The notes under the pieces were generated by a model, which saw only the letters and a list, made by a program, of their open reading frames with translations, did no database searches and was not told where the DNA came from. The position numbers were made by a program, and so were the translations under genes. 64,000 nt of DNA from Strobilurus pachycystidiatus (taxonomy: Eukaryota > Basidiomycota > Agaricomycetes > Agaricales > Physalacriaceae). The stretch is taken from the NCBI GenBank assembly GCA_019915135.1, contig JAHLMK010000006.1:248001-312000 (forward strand). The letters run 5' to 3'. Each line of letters starts with the position of its first letter. Position 1 is the first letter of the stretch. Below are positions 55,086 to 64,000 of the stretch, piece by piece.

Positions 55086-55738
55086 TCTTGTCCAGCAGCA
55101 CACCGCACCGCTCATCCTCAATACCATCATCTATGTCCCCAATCTCATTAGGTTTCCGTGTCCGCTTACATTACGCCCTCGTTTGAACCATTTTTTTTGT
55201 ACATCCTCGCTGTAAAGGGAAAATTCATTGCTTTTCGAAACTCTTTAGGTCACTGTTCTCGTGTTGCCGAAACAGTGCCTAGCTGTCGAAACTCGGTAGC
55301 CAATCCTCTACATCGAGAAATGTACTCTTCTTTGTTCTGAGTATGTAGGGTAAATGTAGATGTGGTCATACGAGCCGCCATGTGCGCAACAGCACAGAGG
55401 ATAGAGACCAGCGATTAGTACATGTAGATAATGGGCGAGAATGGCATTTATCGTGACATCGTCAGCGCCCAAGTTCCTGCCGTCGACAAGCAGATTCATG
55501 CACGTCATTCCGTCGCGGCTCAGCGCCAATGTGTCGAAATGACTAAGTATTGCTCGTGCAGTCAGTCTCAAGTACTGCGGAAACGGAGCCGCCCCAGGTT
55601 GATCGCATCACCTGTCGATCTTGAACGCGTGTTTACAGCTTGACTTTCGCCACCACAAGTAAACATAGTAAGTCGTGCATATTGCCTATCCAGCTGTGTT
55701 TTTCTCAACAAACCTCCCAGCTATCAATTCAATCGCCT
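55086..55738. other. Intergenic, no gene recognised
   Basis: 3' flank of NAP1 and promoter of the downstream F-box gene. A T-run at 55,190-55,198 may be part of the NAP1 3' UTR. Confidence 0.45.
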
Positions 55739-57559
55739 ATGGACTGTAGGAAATCTTCTTTCACTGGCGGCCCACAAACTATGTCTTCTACTGGACAAGC
55801 GCCTGCTACTAGTACTCCCTGCTTCCTATGCAAGCGCCCATCATCAGAAGACAGCGCTCCCATTCCTCTCCCCGAGCTCCTTCACTCTACATTTACGCCC
55901 TCTCCCTCCGAATTTGCTCAATTTACCCATGATCTCGCTCGTGTCAACATTGCGGCTCGTAAATGTGACGAAGAGATTGTCATCTTACGGAAGCTCCTCA
56001 TGAATCATCAGAAGACCCGTATCGAGCTACGAGAAAGGTCCTCTCACTTCCGTTCGCTGATTTCGCCAATACGACGCGCACCGAAGGAGATCCTGATGGA
56101 GATCTTCTCGCACTGCGTCGCATCCCAGCAAAGTATGCTTCAGGAGCCTGTAGGCCATCGAGGCTACTTGAACGATCCGGCGACGCTTCCCATAATGAAG
56201 CTCGTCGCTGTATGCTCCAAATGGAGAGACATTGTCACCTCGACGGCGTCCCTTTGGGCGAACTTTGAGTGCGATTTGGATAGTCGTGGTTTGGCAGAAG
56301 GTCAACCAGGGATGAAGTGCCTAGAGCTGCACTTAGACCGCTCCAAAGACGCACTTCTCTCCTTCGCAGTGGAGGGCAGTACCCTTCACGAAGGGCGCGC
56401 GCTTGTACGGCGTCTATTGCAGGAAAAACGTCGCTGGAAATTCGTGTGGCTCATGTGTCCCGAATTTGACGTACGCGGTTGGGAGTTCCCCGCTGGAAGC
56501 CTTCCAGCGCTCCGATTGCTGCTTTTGACCTCGGACGAGATCCTTCACTCGGACGATGATGCGGATGAAGATGTTCCCACCCCGTCCTTTACCTTTGGGG
56601 AAGCGGCGCCGGCGTTGTGCAAGCTCTCTGTCTCCACGATGTCCATGGCCTGCATAACATGCCCTACTCAGGCCTTGGTGTCTCTCCACCTCAGCCACTT
56701 CGAATTCACCAAAGCCGTTCACGCATCTCTCCTAAAGGTCGCAGACGCCCAAGACCTGACAAATCTCTCGTTCTGGCAAGGTCGTTCCATCCAGGACCAC
56801 GATGATTTCGACTATGATGACTTCCGCCTGAACACCGGCGGTCAGAAGATGGTGCTGCCCATCAAGCGCATTACATTCTCAGTATGTGATGACGGGAGGG
56901 CGTACGCCCTCAGACTCCTCGCTAGATGTTTCGCCTTACCTCGCCTGGAGGAGTTCTTGCTGGGCCAGAACAAAAGGATAGATTCGGCGACACGTCGAGG
57001 GGTCACTGAAAGTGCTACCATCTTTCTGAAAGCCTTTCAGGGGGTCAAGGTCTTCGCTGTGCACGGTGTGGACTTGTCTGAACACCTTGACGTGATACAA
57101 CCTTGCCTCGAACTGACTCCCATGCTGGTAGAGCTCTCACTCGCCTTTGCCGAAAAGGAAGTGGCGGTAGCTGTCTTAGCACAGTTAACGACCATTTCTG
57201 GGAAAACACTAACGGAGCCTTCCTTACCGTTCCTACGCTGCGTGAACTTCTTCTTCCGGGACATGTCTGTCGACGAAGCACTGCGTGATATGCTGGAATC
57301 CCGCCTGCAGCTTGCTGGAAACTCACATGCCGAGTCAAGCGAGATTGCGACATTGGAGAACGTGGTCATCGGTCATGATTCCTCTGACGCTGCGCATACT
57401 TCGGCTATGTATGTCAGGAATCAAGCGCCTGCTTTGTATCGATTCAGGTTCATAAACAGCAAGACGTTCTCCCTTCTGAAGGAAGGTTGTCGCCATAGAT
57501 GGAGCAGAGCTGCAGAGGTCGACGGGGGCGAGGATACTATGTTTGACCATGGGTTCTAG
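55739..57559 (+). CDS. F-box protein with N-terminal CxxC and coiled coil
   Basis: A single-exon frame of 606 aa from ATG 55,739 (or 580-class from MSSTGQ at 55,781) to TAG 57,557-57,559. It contains TPCFLCKRPSSED (CxxC), a coiled coil (ARKCDEEIVILRKLLMNHQK), an F-box (LISPIRRAPKEILMEIFSHC, then VAVCSKWRDIVTSTASLWAN) and a long LRR-like C-terminus (LPALRLLLLTSDE, LPRLEEFLLGQNKR, TPMLVELSLAFAEKE). Same architecture as the copies at 39.6, 41.5, 61.2 and 63 kb but divergent in sequence. Predicted SCF adaptor; substrate unknown. Confidence 0.8.
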   Translation: MDCRKSSFTGGPQTMSSTGQAPATSTPCFLCKRPSSEDSAPIPLPELLHSTFTPSPSEFAQFTHDLARVNIAARKCDEEIVILRKLLMNHQKTRIELRERSSHFRSLISPIRRAPKEILMEIFSHCVASQQSMLQEPVGHRGYLNDPATLPIMKLVAVCSKWRDIVTSTASLWANFECDLDSRGLAEGQPGMKCLELHLDRSKDALLSFAVEGSTLHEGRALVRRLLQEKRRWKFVWLMCPEFDVRGWEFPAGSLPALRLLLLTSDEILHSDDDADEDVPTPSFTFGEAAPALCKLSVSTMSMACITCPTQALVSLHLSHFEFTKAVHASLLKVADAQDLTNLSFWQGRSIQDHDDFDYDDFRLNTGGQKMVLPIKRITFSVCDDGRAYALRLLARCFALPRLEEFLLGQNKRIDSATRRGVTESATIFLKAFQGVKVFAVHGVDLSEHLDVIQPCLELTPMLVELSLAFAEKEVAVAVLAQLTTISGKTLTEPSLPFLRCVNFFFRDMSVDEALRDMLESRLQLAGNSHAESSEIATLENVVIGHDSSDAAHTSAMYVRNQAPALYRFRFINSKTFSLLKEGCRHRWSRAAEVDGGEDTMFDHGF

Positions 57560-58272
57560 TAGACATGGATCCGATTTGGGATACCTGTCTCTTACTCATT
57601 ATTCTTAACAAACATACAACAATTTCTAAATCCGAGGAACTGGCTCAGTACATGTATCTCTTGGTGTAGACATAACTACGTTCTTACTTGTTGTCAAAGT
57701 TTCGCGCCCAACTCTTTAGGATCGTGTGCTATCATTAGACTTGGTCATGTTCAAATTTCAAGGCTGGCCTCTGTGTCAGCTGAAGTGTATCTCGACACAG
57801 ATTGGTCCAAGTGGCAAGGTGCAAGGTGCAAGCTGCAGGGATATACTCGGTATTTGCCGGTGGGCTTTCATTCGGGCTCAGTCATCGCCCGACAGTCATC
57901 GCCGACCATCACCAGCGTCCAGATAGCACTCACTCGGAACACATTTGCTCCCGTGTTCGCCCTCTCAGGACCACCGGAATAAGGGAAAGTCGAGCCTGAC
58001 GCGCTGACGACGCCGCTCGACTCGCGGGGCTACTTTGTATAGCTGGTCAACCGAACGCACGGCTTTTATCAAGAAGCGACGCCACTCGGATCTCGTATCA
58101 GGGCGGTGTGGCTGTCAGTATGCTCGGCGTCCACATCACGCCCACGTCGTACGTTTTCCTTCTGGGCTGGAAGGCGTGTTCTTCATCAATTCCCATGCAA
58201 GGCTTCTTCCGAGACCGTGTATCACTTAAATAGTCAGCCCATTGTTCAAAACATCTTCTACCTTGCACGGTG
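57560..58272. other. Intergenic, no gene recognised
   Basis: Contains the 3' flank of the F-box gene and the promoter of the AMP-binding enzyme. Overlapping 60-70-codon frames have no motif. Confidence 0.4.
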
Positions 58273-61012
58273 ATGTCCTCCGACTCGTACGTTCCGACAT
58301 GCACGATGGCAGATAGTGAGAATGGTTCTATTCTACTCCGAAACGACCAAGCCTGATATGACTCCTTATAGCCGACAAGAAGTTATGTGGGCCGGGAAGC
58401 CCTTTGGAGGTGGAAACTCGAGTACGTGCTTTACCGAGGCGTGAGCGATACCTTACCCCGTGAAAAGGTCATCAATGACAAAGTGCAACGCGTCTACAAG
58501 AATCTCCCCCCATCCGTTCGCGTGTTCTGGTTAGCGACGACCGCTGCACATGGCGATAAGACGTTCATCGCCTGTGGAGGCAAGCATTACACCTACCGAG
58601 AAATGTTGGACTTATCGCTCGATTATGCCGCGCTGATGAAGTCGGTCTATGGCGTGAAGAAGGGTGCGAATGCTCGCCTCCTCAATAAACGTTCGCTAAT
58701 CAGTGTCACACTAGGGGACCGGGTCGCAATATGTTCGGCCAACAGCGCCATGTATGTTGCATCCTTTATGGCATGTCGTAAGTGGTGGTCCCCATGGGTC
58801 ATCACTCTACCTCGACTGACGGTTTAAACTTGATTTCAGATCTTTTGGGTGCCATATCCGTTTTATTAAATGCGTACGTCTCTGCTTCTAGGCCGTCTTG
58901 TCCTGTACATTGACTATCCTGTTCTGTAGATGGTTGCCCGCAATACCTCTCAGACATTGTCTTCACCTGACCGAATGCACCGTGGTGTTTGTCGATGCTA
59001 AACGCGCAGATGTGCTTGATCCCATCGCTTCAGAGTTCAAAGGATGCTCGTTTCTGGTTCTAGAAGATGTCCCATCGCGATGGAACTCCACAGAAACCGT
59101 GCTAGCCGCTCTCTCGCGCTTCAAAGGGGATTCTAGCATAATTGCTAAGGAGGATCCACATATAGCACCCGAAGATGATGCGACCATTCTGTTCACGTCA
59201 GGGACCACAGGAAAGCCCAGTAAGTGGACGTGACATGTTGGAAGCTTCTTGCCGGCTAACTGGTACACCTAAAGAGGGTGTTCTTGCTTCGCAGCGCATG
59301 TTTATGTGCTGTATGTTCAATGTAAGAGCTCTGACAGGCTATCATCTGTTTCAGACGACTGACTGACTAGTGTGGTATTAGGCGGCCGCTTATTCTGGAA
59401 GAGACTTCATACGCAGAGGAGAAACATTTCCCCCTGTACCTGTCCCTGGCGCACCACAAAAGGCTTTCGCATGTCCTGTTCCGCTCTTCCATGTAACGGG
59501 CACGACGATTATGGTAAAACAACCTTCTCTACCAGGATATGGATCTCAATTCTCCTTTTCCAGCTCGTCTGTATGCTCGAGGGCCTCAAATTAGTCCTTG
59601 CTACCAAATGGAATGTCAATGATGGTGAGATATGCATGTGTTACGGCGTTGATTTCTGCTTACTTTATTCGGCACAGTCGCAAGGTGCGAATGAAGAAAT
59701 CTCTATAGTCCAATGCAAGCTTACGCGCTGGTCAACATAGGGAACTCAAAGAGGAGAAAGTCGGAGGGTTTAGCGCGTTAGTCTTCCCTGTTCCTCATTT
59801 TCGACATTGGATTGAAGGTGATAGCAGAGTCCCGACCATGGTAGCCGATCTTCTGGATTCCGACTATGCGGGCGCGGGAACCGAAATCGAGCGGTGTACT
59901 TATGGTGGCGCATCTCTCTCGCCGGCGTTGATAGAGAGAACTAGGAAGGTGTTTCCTCGGGCAACCCTGTGAGCATTTAGGCGTACACCTCAGAACCAAT
60001 TGGGACCAATCCTTCTCTCCAGCGCACAGGGATATGGATTGACTGAAACCGGCGGAATCACGTTTGGCGTTGGTATGATCTCTTATTTCTGCCGTTTCGT
60101 AAGACCGTCTGAACCGTCGTAGCTGGTCCCGACTTTTATGCTAAGCCAGAAAGCACGTAAGTATTCACCTTCGACTCATACCGTTCGAATTCCGATTGAC
60201 GTGTCTGCTCGCAAGTGGTCCGCCTTTACCGATAAACGATGTCATGGTTGTGAAAGATGGTCTCGAAGTACCGACGGGTGCTCCCGGGGAGATTTGGATC
60301 CGTGGTCCCAACATCATGAAAGGTTACTGGCGTGATCCAGGTATTGAAATCATCTCGTTGTGCATGAACGACACTGACCGATTGTTTCAGAGGCGACAGA
60401 GAAGGTCCTCACGAGGGATGGATGGTTCAAGACTGGCGATGTGGGTGTAGTCGACGAGGACCGGTTCGTGTACATCAAGGACCGAGTCAAAGATATCATC
60501 ATTCGTGGAGGAGAGAATGTGGTATGTTACCGTAACTTCATCAGCCATGATTTGCAACTCAACGATGACCAGGATTCAATTACGGTGGAGAACGCTCTAT
60601 ATGAAGAACCAGGCGTGATGGAGGCCGCTGCTGTTGGGGTTCCAGATCTCCGACTGGGCGAACAGGTGGCGGCTGTGGTGTCTCTGAGGCATGGCTTCGA
60701 GGGCAAGGTTACCGAAGCGGGTCTACTGAAAGTAGTTTCCAAACAGTAAGCTTCGCACTTTTTGTGGCCACGACCACTCTGCCCATGCTGATATCCTCAG
60801 TCTCCCAAGATTTGCTGTGCCTGCAATGATCATCGTTCAGGAACAGCACTCATTCGGTATGTCATCAACGGATGTAGAACTGACCAAGCATCTAACAAAT
60901 GTCGCCTACAGAACGGACAGCGTCTGGGAAACTTTTGAAGGGGCCACTCAAGGCTGCTGCAGTGGCGGCATGGAAAAGACGGACAGATGCTAACGTGGAG
61001 TCAAAGTTATGA
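58273..61012 (+). CDS. AMP-dependent synthetase/ligase (acyl-CoA synthetase-like)
   Basis: Start ATG 58,273 (MSSDSYVPTCTMAD). Splicing gives KKLCGPGSPLEVETR, VINDKVQRVYKNLPPSVRVF and HGDKTFIACGGKHYTYREML. KKGDRVAICSANSAMYVASF is built by removing an intron at 58,661. A5-type text follows: DDATILFTSGTTGKPKGVLA (P-loop), then QGYGLTETGGITFG, IWIRGPNIMKGYWRDP, TRDGWFKTGDVGVVDEDRFV and YIKDRVKDIIIRGGENV. The C-terminal lysine motif SGKLLKGPLKAAAVAAWKRR ends at TGA 61,010-61,012. All ANL-superfamily core motifs (A3, A5, A7, A8, A10) are present, so it should adenylate a carboxylate and transfer it to CoA. Many introns, some borders between 59,220 and 59,780 unresolved. Likely peroxisomal or cytosolic; substrate unknown. 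Confidence 0.85.
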
Positions 61013-61184
61013 TACTTATTATCGAGCGACGTGATATATAGTTCACAGCTGCCATATCGTATGGGACAAGTAGTACAAGAAGTATGGGCTCGAGGTAGTG
61101 TAATACCCACGACAAGAGTCACTCATTCTTTCCGTCCATGATTCAGGTCGAACACGAACGCGCTCCGGGACATCTGATCCAGAG

Positions 61185-62664
61185 CTAAACAATCCGATAA
61201 GATTGATGACTTCTTCTCGATTGGACCACACAGGAAGTGAGGTTTGGCAAAACACGAAAAATTGTTTCGCGATCCAAGCCCAGCAGAACAGCCTGGAACA
61301 TCTCGTCCCCAACACCATCGTCGTCAGGCGCTATCTTAATGTGAACCCTACGCAAGCCCGGTGTAGCGCTGAAAATTTCCAGGATCTGACCCGCCGTCAC
61401 CTCTAACCCGCGCCGTAGATGGAGCTGCAGGATCTCTAGAGGGCACCTCGACCGTTCAATAAACTCGACAACAGGCTCGAGGTTGTCGAGATCCCGCAGA
61501 TGGAGCTCCTGCAGGGATGGTGCGACAAGGTTGAGCTGCGAGCGAACGTCCACTAGGGTGAGGGAAAGATAGTGGATTGGTGTGGGGACGGGCAATGGCA
61601 GCGCGCCAACAGGTGGACCGGATTGCAGCTTCCCTCCGCGATGAAGATCTACGGTGAAAGACCCGAGCTGCGTGCAGCGGGAGAGGAAGGTATGACTCAG
61701 GTCGATGAAACGTTTGTTCAGAAAGAAGGGTGATAACTGTACGCCTGTCAATTGACCATAAGGAAGTTCAAGGTCCAACGTAGCACCGACACCATACCCG
61801 CCTAACAGACCGAAGTCGTGGCGCGTGAAGTAGGGCGTCTCTGCACATGTTTCCGCTTGTATCACGAGAGAGAAGGTCTGGGCGTGACAGGCTCAATGTC
61901 GTCAATGAAAAGGTGGAAAGCAAGGGAAGACGTTCCCTGATAGTATGAAGGCTGTATAGAGCAAGGTGCCCATCCATCGCAAAGTCTACATCTTGCCACC
62001 GATCAGAGGAAGGCAGCACTCTCTGCAGCAGAGTAGAGAAGCACTGCTGATCGGGCATGGTAGAGCTGAGCCCGTCAGGGGGGCAATGGAGTGTTATCGA
62101 CAACGGATGCGACTGAGAGCGGTGCATCACATCTCTGAAGAGAACGGGCCAATTGAAAGGACGTCGATAGGGCTTCTCTACAAGAATTCGGAGGGAAGAC
62201 CAAAGTGAAGGTGTCCTGAGCGCAATTGTACGCCAGCGGCGGCATGTCTGACTGATGAGCCACGGACCCGCCGCCGTGTTGAGACTGTGGTTACGCTTAT
62301 CGGTGCAGACCCAATGAAATATTTCCATGAGAATCTCGGGGGGAACGTGTCGAAGAGCGGACAAAAGGCCAGTAGAAATCGAGACCATCCCCTCAAGTCT
62401 GCGCTTCTCTGCCTCTAGACGGTCCCTTTCTGCACAGAGCAGCGATATTGTGGCGTTCAAGCGCTGGAGCTCGCTTTCTACGGGAGGGATTCTGTTCAAC
62501 GCATTGGGTAGTATGTTCTCCCTGATGACTTGAGCATCGGAGTCGGATATGGGCTCGTTCGACTTTGACAGGGCATCGAACAAATCGGAGGAGAAACCGG
62601 GAATGGCCACAGTCTGGGAGAAGCGATAGACACCTCCACAGGAAGCACAGAGTAGTCCGGTCAT
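61185..62664 (-). pseudogene. F-box gene copy with 5-bp frameshift deletion (tandem inner copy)
   Basis: From ATG 62,664 the frame encodes MTGLLCASCGGVYRF (CxxC), a coiled coil (LNATISLLCAERDRLEAEKR), an F-box (LRHVPPEILMEIFHWVC; WLISQTCRRWRTIALRTPSL) and LRR-like text to LLHAPRLRSV. It then shifts frame and stops at 61,768 after VWCRCYVGP. The C-terminal half (GGYGVGATLDLELPYGQLTG to the stop at 61,185) continues in another frame. Alignment to the right-hand copy shows TAACA here (61,803-61,807) against TATCCGGACA there, a 5-bp deletion. The truncated 298-aa product still has the F-box but lacks the substrate-binding half. Confidence 0.8.
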
Positions 62665-62995
62665 TGGAAGCGGCCTAATGATAGATAGATAGATGACATT
62701 GATCGCAAATATGTTCAAAGCTAGTAAGCTGACCTGAACGTACGAGACTTGTCTGGTAGCTTTGTCTTTGGAATTCAGACCTTATATCTTGGTTGAAGAG
62801 GATCCGGTAGTGACAATGAACCACGGCGGCACAAGCGATCGAGGAGATGGTGGGTGAAGGGAACAAAGTCGTGTCACCGGGGTCCGCTTTCTGCAGCGCC
62901 TGAAGCCACGCATCTTCCCAACGCCTCCGTGACATCGAGAACAGTACATAAAGCCGCATATGTATTGGACTTGGAATGTACAAGTACACCGAGAA
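62665..62995. other. Spacer between tandem F-box copies
   Basis: Contains the promoter of the inner copy and the 3' UTR of the outer copy. A 104-codon minus frame (62,675-62,989) has no motif and is not called. A TATC tandem lies at about 62,682-62,693. Confidence 0.45.
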
Positions 62996-64000
62996 CTACA
63001 CAATTCGATGCCCACTTTTGAATTCGACCACAAAAGAAGTAAGGTGTGGTAGACAACAAAGAACCCCATCGCGATCCAAGCCCTGCACGATGGCCTGGAG
63101 CTTCTCCTCTCCCACGCCATCGTTGTCGTCGTCTATCTTAACGTGAGCTTCACGCAAGCCCGGTGTAGTATTCAAAATTTCCAGGACCTGAGCTGCTGTC
63201 ACGTTGATCCCGCGCCGTACATGTAGCTGCAGGATCTCTAGAGGGCATCGCGATCGCTCAAGGAAATCGACAACAGGCTCGAAGTTGTCGAGATCCCGTA
63301 GATGGAGTTCTTGGAGGAATGGCGCGGCAAAGTGGAGCTGCGAGTGAACGTCTACCAGGGTGAGGGAAAGATGATGGATTGGGGACGGGACGGGGTGTGA
63401 CAGCGCGCCAGGGGGTAGGACGGAACGCAGCGGCCCTCCATGTCGAGGATCTACGGTGAAAGACCTCAGCTGCGTGCAGCGGGAGAGAAAGGTGTGACTG
63501 AGGTCCACGAAACGTTTGCCCAAAAAGGTGGGTGATAGTTGCACGCTCGTCAACTGACCATAGGGAAAATCAAGATCTAATGTGGCACCGAGACCATACC
63601 CGCCTATCCGGACAGACCGAAGTTGCGGTGCGTGAAGTAGGGCGTCTCTGCACATGTTTCCGCTTTGAGAACGAGAAAGAAAATTTGAGCGTGACAAGCC
63701 CGTTGTAATCAATGCAAAGGAGGAAAGCAAGGGAAGATGTTCCCGGATAGTATGCAGGCTGTATAGAGCAAGATGCCCATCCATCACAAATTCCACATCT
63801 TGCCACCGATCAGAGAAAGGCAGCACCTTTTGCAGCAGAGTAGAGAAGCAATGTTGATCGCCTGCAGAAGAGTTGGGCCCGTCAGGGGGACAATGGAGTG
63901 TTATCGACAATGGATGCGACTGGGCGCGGTGCATGACATCTCTGAAGAGAATAGGCCAGTTGGGAGGACGTCGATAGGGCTGCTCTACAAGAATTCGGAG
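62996..64000 (-). CDS. F-box family protein, tandem outer copy, 5' part beyond the window
   Basis: The minus-strand frame is open from the window's right edge to TGA 62,996, giving at least 330 codons of the C-terminal half. It has HPLSITLHCPPDGPNSSA, WQDVEFVMDGHLALYSLHTI, LRSVRIGGYGLGATLDLDFP, FVDLSHTFLSRCTQLRSFTV, LQELHLRDLDNFEPVVDFLE and HVRRGINVTAAQVLEILNTT. It is intact through the position where the neighbour copy is frameshifted. The F-box and CxxC region lie outside the window and are inferred from the paralogue at 61,185-62,664. Confidence 0.82.
   Translation of the reverse strand, partial: LRILVEQPYRRPPNWPILFRDVMHRAQSHPLSITLHCPPDGPNSSAGDQHCFSTLLQKVLPFSDRWQDVEFVMDGHLALYSLHTIREHLPLLSSFALITTGLSRSNFLSRSQSGNMCRDALLHAPQLRSVRIGGYGLGATLDLDFPYGQLTSVQLSPTFLGKRFVDLSHTFLSRCTQLRSFTVDPRHGGPLRSVLPPGALSHPVPSPIHHLSLTLVDVHSQLHFAAPFLQELHLRDLDNFEPVVDFLERSRCPLEILQLHVRRGINVTAAQVLEILNTTPGLREAHVKIDDDNDGVGEEKLQAIVQGLDRDGVLCCLPHLTSFVVEFKSGHRIV

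Overview
The window reads as filamentous basidiomycete (Agaricomycete, mushroom-type) nuclear DNA. Genes are broken by many introns of about 45-65 nt with GT-AG (occasionally GC-AG) borders. The families also fit: coiled-coil/F-box proteins starting with a CxxC pair, a DUF6535 membrane protein, an RTA1-like transporter, an AA9 lytic polysaccharide monooxygenase with a CBM1, a heme-thiolate peroxidase, a short Zn2Cys6 regulator and a CmcJ-like oxygenase. No species is assigned. All gene models are read by eye from splice signals and frame continuity; exon borders are exact only where stated.

Left arm (1-17.7 kb): a possible gene tail at the edge, a decayed plus-strand TauD-type dioxygenase pseudogene (about 600-1,816), an RTA1-like membrane protein (3.3-4.7 kb), an FtsJ-like methyltransferase (4.9-6.2 kb, minus), a C2H2+RING protein (6.8-7.6 kb, minus), a CmcJ/AsaB-like oxygenase (8.0-9.2 kb, plus), a short Zn2Cys6 factor (10.4-11.3 kb, minus), a poorly readable stretch with one small secreted-protein candidate (14.3-14.8 kb), and a non-RD protein kinase (16.5-17.7 kb, minus).

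Housekeeping core (17.9-31.8 kb): UBP14/USP5-type deubiquitinase and the Ssz1 Hsp70 are divergent over about 300 bp. They are followed by a DUF6535 protein, a heme-thiolate peroxidase/peroxygenase, methylthioadenosine phosphorylase, a thioredoxin and a tRNA-Ile(AAU).

Middle and right (32-64 kb): a 575-aa F-box/LRR-like protein; a cluster of small or repetitive secreted proteins (35.5-37.5 kb and 49 kb), one with a DPKTGKP repeat interrupted by GC-AG introns; two tandem F-box proteins (39.6-42.9 kb); an intact TauD-type dioxygenase (44.2-45.7 kb) homologous to the left-end pseudogene; a PIN-like carrier (46.0-48.0 kb); an AA9 LPMO with CBM1 and a basic tail (50.1-51.6 kb); NAT9-like acetyltransferase and NAP1 sharing a 160-bp divergent promoter; another F-box protein; an acyl-CoA-synthetase-like enzyme; and two tandem F-box copies at the right edge, the inner one broken by a 5-bp deletion.

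The most unusual items are the repetitive secreted protein with three in-register GC-AG introns and an in-frame TGA, the basic KR-rich extension behind the LPMO's CBM1, the 92-aa four-cysteine secreted peptide, and the pseudogene/gene pairs showing ongoing turnover of dioxygenase and F-box families.
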